Shown: piece by piece, positions 8,043 through 18,326 of the stretch
Numbering within the stretch: position 1 is the stretch's first letter
How the letters are laid out: the number at the start of each line of letters is the position of its first letter
Assembly (NCBI RefSeq): GCF_029543085.1
Contig: NZ_CP119967.1
Span: 5,110,501 to 5,174,500 of the forward strand
Length of the DNA stretch: 64,000 bases
DNA from: Pseudomonas sp. A34-9
GTDB lineage: Bacteria; Pseudomonadota; Gammaproteobacteria; Pseudomonadales; Pseudomonadaceae
Reading direction: 5' to 3'
Notes under the pieces: generated by a model
Database searches by the model: none
What the model saw: only the letters and a program-made list of their open reading frames with translations
Told to the model about the DNA's origin: nothing
Made by a program: the position numbers and the translations under genes

Positions 8043-8927
8043 TTACTGCTCGGCCTTCAGACGGTCACGGAAAGCCTTGGGCGATATCCCCACCCGGCGC
8101 CGAAACAGCCGTGTGAAGTTGGTCGGATCGGAAAACCCCAACAACTCCGACATCTCGTAAATCGTCATGCTGGTGTAGGTCAGCAAGCGCTTGGCCTCCA
8201 GCAACTGCCGTTCATGCATGATCTGCAACGCCGGCTGCCCCGCCAATTCTCGGCAGGTGCCGTTGAGGTGCGACACCGAAATCCCCAGGCGATGCGCCAG
8301 GTCCTCGACCTTCACATGCTGGCGATAGGTCTCTTCGACCAATTGAATAAAACCGTTGAGGTATTCGCGCTGACGTTGCGGCCGCTGACTGGCTTTGTGC
8401 CGCACGATTGCCTGACGGCTGACCCAGACCATGATCACGCTGACCAGCGAATGCATGAGCATTTCCCGCGCCGGTTGGTGGCCGTTGTATTCGGCCTGCA
8501 ACGCCGAAAACAGGCTGTTGAGGTAATCGCCATCCGGGCCGGCCGGGTAGTTTTCCGCGCTGGCAAGCGCCTGTACCGAATCGCCCAGTTGCGCCTGCAA
8601 GTGATTGATCAGCGGTGTAGCGAGGGTAACGATGAACCCCTCAACGTCCTCGGAAAAACGAAAGCCGTGCACCGATAACGGTGGCAGCACTTGAATGGCC
8701 GGGGTTTGGAGTTGCGTGCGTTGCCCTTCGATCTCAAGCTCTGCCTGACCTTTGAAGACGAAGAGCAACTGGCACAAATCGGCGTGGCGGTGGGGTTTGA
8801 TTTCCCATTGATGTTCGCGACTGCGGGAGGAAATGGTTTCACAGTGCAGCAAGTCAGGGGTCGGCCAGTCCAGGCTTTCACCGTAGAGCTTGAACACTGG
8901 AATCGAAGGCAGCTCAGGCTTGTTCAT
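8043..8927 (-). CDS. pobR: AraC-family regulator of p-hydroxybenzoate catabolism (PobR/PobC type)
   Basis: The 294-residue protein has an N-terminal cupin-like effector domain (HRHADLCQLLFVFKG around residue 45) and a C-terminal pair of HTH motifs (VEDLAHRLGISVSHLNGTC and SMTIYEMSELLGFSDPTNFTR regions) typical of the AraC/XylS family. It is transcribed divergently from pobA across 177 bp, the arrangement known for the pobA activator in pseudomonads. ATG 8927 is chosen; an adjacent upstream GTG would add one residue. The role as pobA activator in response to 4-hydroxybenzoate is inferred from position and family. Confidence 0.85.
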   Translation of the reverse strand: MNKPELPSIPVFKLYGESLDWPTPDLLHCETISSRSREHQWEIKPHRHADLCQLLFVFKGQAELEIEGQRTQLQTPAIQVLPPLSVHGFRFSEDVEGFIVTLATPLINHLQAQLGDSVQALASAENYPAGPDGDYLNSLFSALQAEYNGHQPAREMLMHSLVSVIMVWVSRQAIVRHKASQRPQRQREYLNGFIQLVEETYRQHVKVEDLAHRLGISVSHLNGTCRELAGQPALQIMHERQLLEAKRLLTYTSMTIYEMSELLGFSDPTNFTRLFRRRVGISPKAFRDRLKAEQ

Positions 8928-9083
8928 CACTTCAATCCAGGCCTCGGGGTTGTGGGCGATAATCGCACCGATTGGCAGAATGTACAGGTATCGGCTCAGT
9001 TTTCACCTTCAATTGACAGACCCGCAAGGGAAAAATGCAAGCACTCGATCCATAAAAATCACTCACCGGTCTTGGCCGCGTGA

Positions 9084-10298
<1,215 letters not shown>

Positions 10299-10377
10299 CC
10301 TGCTACCGACTTACACTGGCGAGCATCCGCGCTCGCCTGACGATCTGCGGGACTCTCACTGCCCGCAGGTTTTGCCC

Positions 10378-11895
10378 GTGACCAATCTCAATCACCCCGA
10401 AACGCCCAAACCGGCCATTCGCAGCGTGCTGGTGGCGCTGATGATGGCGATCTTTCTCGGTGCGCTGGACCAGACCATCGTCGCCGTCTCGATGCCGGCC
10501 ATCTCTGCGCAATTCAAGGATGTCAGCCTGCTCGCCTGGGTGATTTCCGGGTACATGGTCGCGATGACGGTGGCGGTGCCGATCTACGGCAAGCTCGGTG
10601 ATTTGTACGGGCGACGCAAACTGATGCTGTTCGGCATGGGCCTGTTCACCCTCGCCTCACTGTTTTGCGGCATGGCGCAGAGCATGGAGCAACTGGTGCT
10701 GGCGCGGATCCTTCAGGGCATCGGCGCCGGCGGGATGATTTCCGTGAGTCAGGCGATCATCGGCGACATCGTGCCACCGCGCGAACGTGGCCGTTATCAG
10801 GGTTACTTCAGCAGCATGTATGCGATGGCTAGCGTGGCTGGCCCGGTGCTCGGCGGCTACATGACCGAGTACCTGTCGTGGCGTTGGGTATTTCTGGTCA
10901 ACCTGCCACTGGGTCTCGGCGCCTGGTGGGTCGCCCAGCGCAATCTGCGCGGGTTGCCGATTCCCAATCGTAAACCGATCATCGATTACCTCGGCACGGT
11001 GTTGATGATCATCGGCCTGACCGCGTTGTTGCTCGGCATCACCCAGGTCGGTCAGGGTCATTCCTGGCGCAGCAGCGAAGTGCTCGGGTTGTTCGCGTGC
11101 GCGGTGGTGGTGCTGGCGTTTTTTGTCTGGCATGAACGACGGGCGCGGGAGCCGTTGCTGCCGATGCACCTGTTCGCCAACCGCAACGCCCTGCTGTGCT
11201 GGTGCACGATTTTCTTCACCAGTTTCCAGGCGATTTCACTGATCGTACTGATGCCGCTGCGCTTTCAGAGTGTCACCGGGGCCGGCGCCGACAGTGCCGC
11301 CTTGCACTTGCTGCCGTTGGCCATGGGGCTGCCGATTGGTGCGTTCTTCGCCGGGCGTCGCACGTCGATTACCGGGCGTTACAAACCGCAGATTCTGACC
11401 GGCGCGATGCTGATGCCGATCTCGATTCTCGGCATGGCGTTCAGTCCGCCCGAGGCGACACTGGTCAGTGGTCTGTGCATGTTGCTCTGCGGTATTTCCA
11501 GCGGCATGCAGTTTCCGACCTCGTTGGTCGGCACGCAGAATTCGGTGGAGCAACGCGACATCGGCGTGGCCACCAGCACCACCAACCTGTTCCGTTCGCT
11601 GGGCGGTGCGGTGGGCGTGGCGTTGATGTCGGCGCTGTTGCTGGCATTGCTGCAGGACTCCAGTTTCGCCCATCTGGCGAGCAGTTCGCTGATGAGCGAG
11701 GGGCATTCGGGCAATGTCCTGCTCGATGGTCTGAACGCCGCGCCGGGAGATGCGCAGAACGCCTTGCGTGCGGAATTGCGGGTGACGTTCCGGCATCTGT
11801 TGTGGGTGAGTGCAGCGGTGTCGTTGCTGGGGTTGGCGGCGGCGCTTGCGATGCCCAATAACCTGCTGCGCGGGCGCGAACACGGCGCCAAATAA
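10378..11895 (+). CDS. DHA2-family MFS multidrug exporter
   Basis: The 505-residue, 14-helix major facilitator is of EmrB/QacA type. Diagnostic motifs are LDQTIVAVSMP in helix 1 (motif D1), GKLGDLYGRRK in the first cytoplasmic loop (motif A) and GPVLGG in helix 5 (antiporter motif C). It would export drugs or aromatic compounds in exchange for protons across the inner membrane. The chosen start is GTG 10378 (VTNLNHPETPK), with GCAGG 8 bases upstream. Longer in-frame starts overlap pobA and add non-conserved sequence. The gene lies 79 bp after pobA, so coexpression with 4-hydroxybenzoate catabolism is possible. Confidence 0.88.
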   Translation: MTNLNHPETPKPAIRSVLVALMMAIFLGALDQTIVAVSMPAISAQFKDVSLLAWVISGYMVAMTVAVPIYGKLGDLYGRRKLMLFGMGLFTLASLFCGMAQSMEQLVLARILQGIGAGGMISVSQAIIGDIVPPRERGRYQGYFSSMYAMASVAGPVLGGYMTEYLSWRWVFLVNLPLGLGAWWVAQRNLRGLPIPNRKPIIDYLGTVLMIIGLTALLLGITQVGQGHSWRSSEVLGLFACAVVVLAFFVWHERRAREPLLPMHLFANRNALLCWCTIFFTSFQAISLIVLMPLRFQSVTGAGADSAALHLLPLAMGLPIGAFFAGRRTSITGRYKPQILTGAMLMPISILGMAFSPPEATLVSGLCMLLCGISSGMQFPTSLVGTQNSVEQRDIGVATSTTNLFRSLGGAVGVALMSALLLALLQDSSFAHLASSSLMSEGHSGNVLLDGLNAAPGDAQNALRAELRVTFRHLLWVSAAVSLLGLAAALAMPNNLLRGREHGAK

Positions 11896-11907
11896 CGTTC
11901 TCCCCTT

Positions 11908-12018
11908 GATCGTTCCCACGCTCTGCGTGGGAATGTCTCATCGGACGCTCTGCGTTCGGCTTCGGATGGGACGCAGAGCGTCCCGGGATGCGTTCCCACG
12001 CAGAGCGTGGGAACGATC
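11908..12018. repeat. Palindromic repeat, GATCGTTCCCACGC type
   Basis: Outer arms gatcgttcccacg and cgtgggaacgatc enclose inner inverted repeats (ggacgctctgcg / cgcagagcgtcc), giving a nested hairpin between convergent genes. A second copy of the family lies at 17909-18010. Confidence 0.8.
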
Positions 12019-12023
12019 ATCCT

Positions 12024-12872
12024 TCAGGGGCTGTAGTAACCCACCGCGACAAGGAAATGCCCGGCCTTCTTCAGGTAAGCATGCTTGTCCTCGACCTTGC
12101 CGGTCACCGGGTTCTTCCAGCGGTATTCATACTCACCTTCATCCTGCTTGCCGATCAGCGCCAGAATCGGCTCGCCCACCGGTTTGCCTTCGGGATCCTT
12201 GACCTTGCCGAAGTCGGTATTGATCAACCGCAGATTGGTGCCGTGGGCGACGTAACGCTGAGTATTCAGGTCAACCACGAACACATACAGGTCATCCTGC
12301 AAGTAACCGCCCTTGAGCGAATTGATCGCAGTCAGCGTGGCTTTCTCGTCTTTGCCCAGATCAGTCGCGGCTTTATCCAGCAGGGCTTTGGCCTGTTCGG
12401 CCGAGGCTCGCGGCAAGTAATAACCGACCGCCAGAATTCGCTGGCCGATGCGCTGGTAATACACGTGCTTGCGCTCGACCTTGCCGTCAGTCTGGTTCTG
12501 CCAGCGATATTCTGCCTGCTGGATGCCATTGCCTTCGGGCACTTTCAGGGCATCCTTGAACGCTTTCTGCAAATCCGGACCGATCACCTCACTGACGTCA
12601 CGGCCGATCAACGCCGAGGAAGGCCCGCCGCTGGCGAGCATCACGCCTTTGGTGTCGACGACAAACACGTAGCGATCCTTGTCGACAAACTCACCCTGGC
12701 GGCTGAACGCAGCGAACGCCTTGTCGCCGTTGTCGTGGTAATAGGCCAGGGCTTTTTCCAGCAAGGCGATGGCGGCCTGACTGTCATCCTTGGCGGTCGT
12801 GGCGGCGCTGGCCTGGCCGAAACCGGCCAGTAACATCACGCTGAGCCAGGCCACTTTATGCAAAAACCCCAT
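12024..12872 (-). CDS. Secreted tandem Cache-domain protein
   Basis: The 282-residue protein has a Sec signal (hydrophobic residues 7-17, ending QASAA). Two similar halves each carry a single-Cache sensor fold: DRYVFVVDTKGVMLASGG with a LIGRD element near residues 65-95, and DDLYVFVVDLNTQRYVAHG near residues 192-215. Each half ends in an RxxAVGYY-like strand (RILAVGYY, HFLVAVGYY). Cache domains bind small ligands outside the cell, usually as part of chemoreceptors or kinases. Here no signalling domain or second membrane segment follows, so it would act as a free or membrane-anchored periplasmic ligand binder. The ligand and partner are unknown. Confidence 0.85.
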   Translation of the reverse strand: MGFLHKVAWLSVMLLAGFGQASAATTAKDDSQAAIALLEKALAYYHDNGDKAFAAFSRQGEFVDKDRYVFVVDTKGVMLASGGPSSALIGRDVSEVIGPDLQKAFKDALKVPEGNGIQQAEYRWQNQTDGKVERKHVYYQRIGQRILAVGYYLPRASAEQAKALLDKAATDLGKDEKATLTAINSLKGGYLQDDLYVFVVDLNTQRYVAHGTNLRLINTDFGKVKDPEGKPVGEPILALIGKQDEGEYEYRWKNPVTGKVEDKHAYLKKAGHFLVAVGYYSP

Positions 12873-13002
12873 AGCGCATCCCTCGTTCTTGTTGGTGTTT
12901 CAAGAGCGTAGACGGCTTGGAGTCATGTATGGATATTCAGGAGGTTTCTGAACGTGTCGCGAATCCGCTGGTGAGGAAAACCTCACCAGCATTGTTCAGG
13001 TC

Positions 13003-13857
13003 TTACGGGCGGGCGTTGATCTGCTGCTGCAAATTCTGAATCTGCGCCTGCAGCGTATTGATGTTGCGGGTCATCTGCCCACGGAAGGCATCGAACTCTG
13101 CGGTATTGCCGCCGCCCTGCGGGGCTGCCGGGCGGTTGTCCTGCTCGCTTTTGAGTACGACGATTTCCTGCTCGAGGCGATCGATCGCCGCGCTCGGATT
13201 GCCCTGCTTCTTCAACGCCGCAATATCGGCGCCGAGGCTTTTGAACTGAGCGTCAAAAGCCTTCAACTGCGCGTCGACCTTGCTGGTATCGGCCGGCGTG
13301 CTTTTCACCGTCGCCAGTTCCGCGCTCAACGCTTTGACCTGCGCTTGCAACTGGGTATTGGCGTTCTGTTGTTCGGTGGTCTGCGCGGTCATCTGCGCCA
13401 GGCGCTTATCGAGATCGCTGGCCTGCCCTGCTACGCCTTGCTGCTGTTTGCTCTGATCGAGCAGCTTGCCTTCCAGCTGTTTGATTTGCAGCTTCAAGGC
13501 TTCGCTGTCACTGGTGACGTTGGACTGACTGGCGACGACCTTGCCGGAAATATCCTGCAGGCGCCCCGCCGCTTCTTCACTAATGCGTGCAAAGCTTTCC
13601 TGGGTCGCGACCAGTTGCTGCTCCATCAACGAAATCTGCTGAAAGCTCCACCAGGCCAGGCCGATGAAAGCGAAGAACAACGCGCCGACCAATGCCCACA
13701 GCGGCCCGGTGCTCGCGGCTTTGACCTTGACCACCGGTGGCGTGCGCGAGTGCACGGAGGTGCGGGCGGTGGTCGGAATGTCATCGTCGTCGAAGGTGTC
13801 GGCACGCAGGCTCGGGACATCATCGAAATCGTCGTGGGCATCATTACGCATGGACAT
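13003..13857 (-). CDS. Inner-membrane coiled-coil protein of unknown function
   Basis: The 284-residue protein has an acidic cytoplasmic N-terminus (DDFDDVP, DDDDIP), one transmembrane helix at about residues 50-70 (LWALVGALFFAFIGLAWW), and then an almost continuous heptad-rich coiled coil to the C-terminus (residues 75-280) ending QNLQQQINARP. Similar proteins are conserved in Pseudomonas and sometimes labelled ATPase, but no nucleotide-binding motif is visible. It lies upstream on the same strand of the Cache gene and 116 bp after the epimerase-like gene. The topology suggests a periplasmic scaffold or tether. Confidence 0.8.
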   Translation of the reverse strand: MSMRNDAHDDFDDVPSLRADTFDDDDIPTTARTSVHSRTPPVVKVKAASTGPLWALVGALFFAFIGLAWWSFQQISLMEQQLVATQESFARISEEAAGRLQDISGKVVASQSNVTSDSEALKLQIKQLEGKLLDQSKQQQGVAGQASDLDKRLAQMTAQTTEQQNANTQLQAQVKALSAELATVKSTPADTSKVDAQLKAFDAQFKSLGADIAALKKQGNPSAAIDRLEQEIVVLKSEQDNRPAAPQGGGNTAEFDAFRGQMTRNINTLQAQIQNLQQQINARP

Positions 13858-13973
13858 TGAGGCAACCTTTGTGAAACGCGGTGATGGCTAAATGCTGCGA
13901 AGTATAACCGCCGCAGCCGCAGGGATTGACCCCCAAGCGGCTACACGGTTCATTGCCGCCCGGCCGAATCGTT

Positions 13974-14966
13974 TCAACGGATGTCCTGAGCTTTCCACCA
14001 CGCGCAGAACTCATCCAGCGCCGACCACAGGCTGACTTGCGGATCGTAGTCCAGATAATGCCGGGCGCGGCTGATGTCGAGGGTGAAATTTTTTTTCATC
14101 ACCTGCATGCCCAGGCGCGACAGGGTTGGCTCCGGACGTCCGGGCCAGAGCTTGCACGCGCCTTCATTGAGCGCCGCGACGCTGTAGGCCAGGCCATACG
14201 AGCGGTACTTGCTGACCTGCGGCACCTCCATCTTGCGCATCACGTAATTGACCACATCCCACAACGGCACCGGCGCGCCATTGCTGATGTTGTAGGCCTT
14301 GCCCAGCGCGGAACCGGCGGCGAGCAAACTGCTGAGCAGCGCTTCGTTGAGGTTGTGCACACTGGTGAAATCGACCTTGTTCAGACCATTGCCGATGATC
14401 GCCAGACGGCCCTTGCGCTGCATGTTGAGCAGGCGCGGGAAGATGCTCATGTCGCCGGCGCCGGTGACGAAACGCGGGCGCAGGGCGATGGTTTCGAGGC
14501 CAAACTCCTGCGCACCGAAGACCTTTTGTTCGGCCAGGTACTTGGTCGCGGCGTAGTGATGTTTGAAGCGCTTGGGCACTTGCTCTTCGGTCAGGTTGAA
14601 GTGATCGCGGCCGTCGAAATAGATCGATGGCGACGACAGATGCACCAGACGCCGGACGCGCTGCTTCAGGCAGGCTTCGACAACGTTTTCGGTGACCTGC
14701 ACGTTGCCTTGATGAAAGTCCTGATAGCGACCCCACAGTCCGACGGCGCCCGCGCAATGCACCACGGCTTCGACATCGGAACACAGTTCACGGACCAGAT
14801 CGGCATCGGTCAGATCGCCGGGGACAAACTCGGCGCCACGGCGCACCAGATGTTCGACGCTCTCGGCCCGGCGACCGTTGACCCGCACGTCCAGGCCCTG
14901 CTCCAGGGCGAGACGCGCAAAGCGTCCGCCAATGAAGCCGCTTGCGCCGGTGACCAGAATTTTCAT
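13974..14966 (-). CDS. Extended SDR, NAD-dependent epimerase/3-beta-HSD-like
   Basis: The 330-residue protein has an N-terminal Rossmann motif TGASGFIGG (residues 6-14) and a catalytic YAATK (YxxxK) around residue 140 preceded by SSPSIY. The C-terminal part resembles the 3-beta-hydroxysteroid dehydrogenase/isomerase and nucleoside-sugar epimerase group. The start MKILVTG at 14966 follows a GGAG site; an upstream ATG five codons earlier lacks one. No sugar or lipid genes flank it, so the substrate is open. Confidence 0.85.
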   Translation of the reverse strand: MKILVTGASGFIGGRFARLALEQGLDVRVNGRRAESVEHLVRRGAEFVPGDLTDADLVRELCSDVEAVVHCAGAVGLWGRYQDFHQGNVQVTENVVEACLKQRVRRLVHLSSPSIYFDGRDHFNLTEEQVPKRFKHHYAATKYLAEQKVFGAQEFGLETIALRPRFVTGAGDMSIFPRLLNMQRKGRLAIIGNGLNKVDFTSVHNLNEALLSSLLAAGSALGKAYNISNGAPVPLWDVVNYVMRKMEVPQVSKYRSYGLAYSVAALNEGACKLWPGRPEPTLSRLGMQVMKKNFTLDISRARHYLDYDPQVSLWSALDEFCAWWKAQDIR

Positions 14967-15062
14967 GTGTAGCTCCAACAAATGCAGCGACGAGCATCAA
15001 GCTTCGAGCTGCAAGATTAAAACAGTGCGCAAGCGCTTGACTTGCCGCTTGCAGCTTGACGC

Positions 15063-15962
15063 TCAGGGCTGCTTCCAGGGCACCAGCCATTGCGCCGATG
15101 AACGCACCAATTGCTCGGTCAGCAAGCCCAGCAGCTGACCGCCATTGCGCCAATGATGCCAGTACAACGGCACATCGATCGGTTTATCTGGCAACAGTTC
15201 GCGCAATAACCCGCGTTGCAACTGTTCGCGCACTTGCAGTTCCGGCACCAGGCCCCAACCGAGTCCGACCTCAGTCAGGCGGATAAAACCTTCCGAGGAT
15301 GGGCACAAATGGTGTTCGAATCCGCCATCGACGCCCAACGAAGCGAGATAGCGATGCTGGAGAAAATCGTCAGGGCCGAACACCAGCGCCGGTGTGCGCG
15401 GCAATTGTTCGGCGCGAACGCCGTCGGGGAAATGCCGCTCGATGAACGCCGGGCTGGCCAGCGCGCGATAACGCATCGCGCCGAGCAACACACTGCGCGC
15501 ACCGGCCACCGGGCGTTCACTGGCGCACAGGCATGCGGCGACTTCACCGGCGCGCATGCGTTTGAGGCCAACCGTTTGGTCTTCTACCACTAGATCCAGC
15601 AACAAATGCTGTTCGGCGCAGAAATCCCCCACTGCCTCGGCCCACCAGGTGGCGAGGCTGTCGGCGTTGAGCGCAATGCGCAGGCGTTCCGGCAGCCCTT
15701 CTTCGTCCAATGAGGGCACGAGCGTCTGCAAATCGCGCTCAAGCAGACGCACTTGTTGCACATGGTTGAGCAGACGCCGGCCAATCTCGGTCGGCGATGG
15801 CGGCGTAGCGCGCACCAGCACTGGCTGACCGACGCGGGCCTCAAGCAATTTGATCCGCTGCGAAATCGCCGATTGCGACAAGCCCAGCACCTGCGCCGCG
15901 CGTTCGAATCCGGCCTGCTCGACCACGGCGGCCAAGGCAGAGAGTAATTTGTAGTCGAACAT
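15063..15962 (-). CDS. argP: LysR regulator ArgP (IciA)
   Basis: The 299-residue protein has the ArgP-type HTH (DYKLLSALAAVVEQAGFERAA, then SQSAISQRIKLLE) and the usual LysR effector domain. The start MFDYKLL at 15962 gives the family length; longer in-frame starts are not conserved. It is divergent from an ACT-domain gene and argO across 96 bp. In enteric bacteria ArgP activates the basic-amino-acid exporter argO in response to arginine and lysine, and the same arrangement is visible here. Confidence 0.9.
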   Translation of the reverse strand: MFDYKLLSALAAVVEQAGFERAAQVLGLSQSAISQRIKLLEARVGQPVLVRATPPSPTEIGRRLLNHVQQVRLLERDLQTLVPSLDEEGLPERLRIALNADSLATWWAEAVGDFCAEQHLLLDLVVEDQTVGLKRMRAGEVAACLCASERPVAGARSVLLGAMRYRALASPAFIERHFPDGVRAEQLPRTPALVFGPDDFLQHRYLASLGVDGGFEHHLCPSSEGFIRLTEVGLGWGLVPELQVREQLQRGLLRELLPDKPIDVPLYWHHWRNGGQLLGLLTEQLVRSSAQWLVPWKQP

Positions 15963-16058
15963 CAGTTTTCCTAATGAGCGATCAGCACTATTGGTTTTTC
16001 TTATACAGGTTTCGACCGGAGAATAGCCAGCAAGCACTCTTTATCAAGGACTACCCCA

Positions 16059-16460
16059 ATGGCTGGCGAAACCTCACTCAGCACTTTGCTGCGCAGCATG
16101 AGTCCGCAACTCAACGCCGGCGAATACGTGTTCTGCACCCTGCTTGACGGCCAGTTGCCAAACGGACTGGAGATGGTCGGCAGCTTTCGCGAACAGGAAG
16201 GTCTGACCGTGATTCTCGAACGTTCCCACGCTGAAAAGGCCGGTTTCAGTTTCGACTACGTCGCGGCGTGGATCACGCTGAATGTGCATTCGGCGCTGGA
16301 AGCCGTCGGTCTGACGGCGGCGTTCGCCACCGCACTGGGCAAGGCCGGGATCAGTTGCAACGTGATCGCCGGTTACTACCACGACCATTTATTCGTCGGT
16401 CAGGCCGACGCCGAACGCGCCATGCAAGTGCTGCGTGATCTCGCAGCCAACGCGGAGTAA
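16059..16460 (+). CDS. ACT-domain protein preceding the amino-acid exporter
   Basis: The 133-residue protein begins with a DUF2241-like segment (GEYVFCTLLDGQLP) and ends in an ACT-like ligand-binding fold (ITLNVHSALEAVGLTAAFATALG, then NVIAGYYHDHLFV). ACT domains bind amino acids and regulate metabolic enzymes. The gene stops 5 bp before argO, so the two are almost certainly cotranscribed. It may sense the amino acid being exported. An AAGGA site precedes the ATG. Confidence 0.85.
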   Translation: MAGETSLSTLLRSMSPQLNAGEYVFCTLLDGQLPNGLEMVGSFREQEGLTVILERSHAEKAGFSFDYVAAWITLNVHSALEAVGLTAAFATALGKAGISCNVIAGYYHDHLFVGQADAERAMQVLRDLAANAE

Positions 16461-16465
16461 CCGTT

Positions 16466-17068
16466 ATGTGGCAAAGCTATATGAATGGTCTGTTGGTGGC
16501 GTTCGGGCTGATCATGGCGATCGGCACCCAGAACGCGTTTGTCCTGGCGCAAAGTCTGCGGCGTGAGCATCACTTGCCGGTCGCTGCGCTGTGTGTGGCC
16601 TGCGATGCGTTGCTCGTGGCGGCCGGGGTGTTCGGCCTGGCGACCGTGCTGGCGCAGAACCCGACATTGCTCGCGGTCGCACGTTGGGGTGGCGCGGTGT
16701 TCCTGATCTGGTACGGCAGCCAGGCGCTGCGCCGCGCGTTTTCGAAGCAGAGTCTGGATCAGGGCGAAAACCAGACCGTGCGCTCGCTGAGGGCTGTGAT
16801 GCTCAGTGCATTGGCGGTGACCTTGCTCAATCCACACGTTTATCTGGATACCGTGTTGCTGATCGGTTCGCTTGGCGCGCAGCAATCGGTGCCGGGCGCT
16901 TATGTGGTCGGCGCGGCGAGTGCTTCGCTGCTGTGGTTTTTCACGTTGGCGCTGGGTGCCGCGTGGCTCGCACCGTGGCTGGCTCGCCCGAGTACATGGC
17001 GGATTCTTGATCTATTGGTGGCGGTGATGATGTTCACGGTGGCCGGGCAATTAATTATCGCCCGTTGA
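16466..17068 (+). CDS. argO: LysE/ArgO-family amino-acid exporter
   Basis: The 200-residue protein has six predicted membrane helices. It carries the family N-terminal motif GTQNAFVLAQSLRREH and a second conserved block TLLNPHVYLDT, both typical of LysE/ArgO. It would export arginine or lysine across the inner membrane. A GGAG ribosome site overlaps the end of the ACT gene. Regulation by the divergent ArgP is expected from family knowledge. Confidence 0.88.
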   Translation: MWQSYMNGLLVAFGLIMAIGTQNAFVLAQSLRREHHLPVAALCVACDALLVAAGVFGLATVLAQNPTLLAVARWGGAVFLIWYGSQALRRAFSKQSLDQGENQTVRSLRAVMLSALAVTLLNPHVYLDTVLLIGSLGAQQSVPGAYVVGAASASLLWFFTLALGAAWLAPWLARPSTWRILDLLVAVMMFTVAGQLIIAR

Positions 17069-17114
17069 TTTATTCCAAAAGGCTCTGGAACCTCTATCCC
17101 ACACAGTTGTTGCG

Positions 17115-17143
17115 TGGTTAAGCCGCAACCCCGGTGCTATGAT
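17115..17143 (+). promoter_or_regulatory. Possible sodB promoter with extended -10
   Basis: TATGAT at 17138-17143 is preceded by TGC, forming an extended -10 element; a weak -35 (tggtta) lies 17 bp upstream. It is about 100 bases before the sodB start. Confidence 0.4.
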
Positions 17144-17244
17144 CCGAACCCTGCGCCGCAAAGAGTAAAAACTCGCCGGTGCATTTCTGGCCGCCCGTGA
17201 TCGGCCTTGCGCTCACCGCAACAGACCTGATTAGGAGAATCATC

Positions 17245-17841
17245 ATGGCTTTCGAATTGCCGCCGCTGCCTTACGCACACGATGCCCTGCAGCCGCACAT
17301 TTCCAAGGAAACCCTGGAATACCACCACGACAAGCACCACAACACCTATGTCGTGAACCTGAACAACCTGGTGCCAGGCACCGAGTTCGAAGGCAAGACT
17401 CTGGAAGAAATCGTCAAGACTTCCTCGGGCGGTATCTTCAACAACGCCGCTCAGGTCTGGAACCACACTTTCTACTGGAACTGCCTGGCGCCAAACGCCG
17501 GCGGTCAACCAACCGGCGCGCTGGCTGAAGCCATCAACGCAGCCTTCGGTTCGTTCGACAAGTTCAAGGAAGAGTTCAGCAAAACCTCGATCGGCACCTT
17601 CGGTTCCGGCTGGGGCTGGCTGGTGAAAAAGGCTGACGGTTCCCTGGCCCTGGCCAGCACCATCGGCGCCGGCAACCCGCTGACCAGCGGCGACACCCCG
17701 CTGCTGACCTGCGACGTCTGGGAACACGCTTACTACATCGACTACCGCAACGTTCGTCCGAAGTACGTCGAAGCGTTCTGGAACCTGGTCAACTGGAAGT
17801 TCGTTGCTGAGCAGTTCGAAGGCAAAACCTTCACCGCTTAA
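17245..17841 (+). CDS. sodB: Iron superoxide dismutase
   Basis: The 198-residue enzyme converts superoxide to oxygen and hydrogen peroxide in the cytoplasm. All metal ligands are visible: His27, His74, Asp157 and His161 ([11 protein letters not shown]). Gln70 in NNAAQVWNH marks the iron rather than manganese type. The ATG at 17245 has an AGGAG site 7 bases upstream. The gene lies between argO and bifA, as I recall from P. aeruginosa, and is followed by a strong terminator. Confidence 0.97.
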   Translation: MAFELPPLPYAHDALQPHISKETLEYHHDKHHNTYVVNLNNLVPGTEFEGKTLEEIVKTSSGGIFNNAAQVWNHTFYWNCLAPNAGGQPTGALAEAINAAFGSFDKFKEEFSKTSIGTFGSGWGWLVKKADGSLALASTIGAGNPLTSGDTPLLTCDVWEHAYYIDYRNVRPKYVEAFWNLVNWKFVAEQFEGKTFTA

Positions 17842-17855
17842 GCTGCGCGCCAGTC

Positions 17856-17885
17856 AAAAAACCCGGCTTTGGCCGGGTTTTTTTT
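17856..17885 (+). terminator. Rho-independent terminator of sodB
   Basis: Stem acccggc/gccgggt with an A-run before and eight T residues after, 15 bases past the sodB stop. Confidence 0.9.
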
Positions 17886-17908
17886 GTCCGGAGAAAACCC
17901 CGGACGAT

Positions 17909-18010
17909 GATCGTTCCCACGCTCCGCGTGGGCATGCAGCCCGTGACGCTCCGCGTCACTGGACGCAGAGCGTCCCTGGAGGCATTCCCACGCTGAGCGT
18001 GGGAACGATC
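17909..18010. repeat. Palindromic repeat, GATCGTTCCCACGC type (second copy)
   Basis: Same family as the element at 11908-12018: outer arms gatcgttcccacgct and agcgtgggaacgatc, with inner complementary gacgctccgcg and cgcagagcgtc-like segments. Confidence 0.8.
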
Positions 18011-18015
18011 AAACA

Positions 18016-18046
18016 CAAAAGATCGCAGCCTTCGGCAGCTCCTACA
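18016..18046. repeat. Half copy of the GATCGCAG-type REP element
   Basis: Only one arm (aaaagatcgcagccttcggcagctcctac) is present, with no complementary arm nearby, so this is a truncated or single REP. The remaining 18047-18326 leader of bifA contains no convincing gene or terminator. Confidence 0.65.
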
Positions 18047-18326
18047 TCTGGATGGCGTTACTCCCACAGAAAATGCAGCCTGAGGCCCCTTGCTGCCGTG
18101 CCACAGCGGGCTACCATCAAATCAGGGAAAAATTGTTCCAGACCGCTCAAGTTGAGGGCCGAAACTACCGACACAGTACAAATAGGGCTAATACTCCAAA
18201 CAGCAGCATTTCGGCCAAGGCCACGGGCAAATCATCCCCGGTCTGATTGTCCCTTTGACTGCAAACACGGGATTGCCAATACTCATGGCAACTTGACGCT
18301 ACCCGCACGGAACAAGGAATAACCCT

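Noticed and set aside
17804..18322. Open frame of 172 codons covering the sodB end, terminator and repeats
   Set aside because: It runs through a strong terminator and two palindromic repeats; no ribosome site or conserved sequence.
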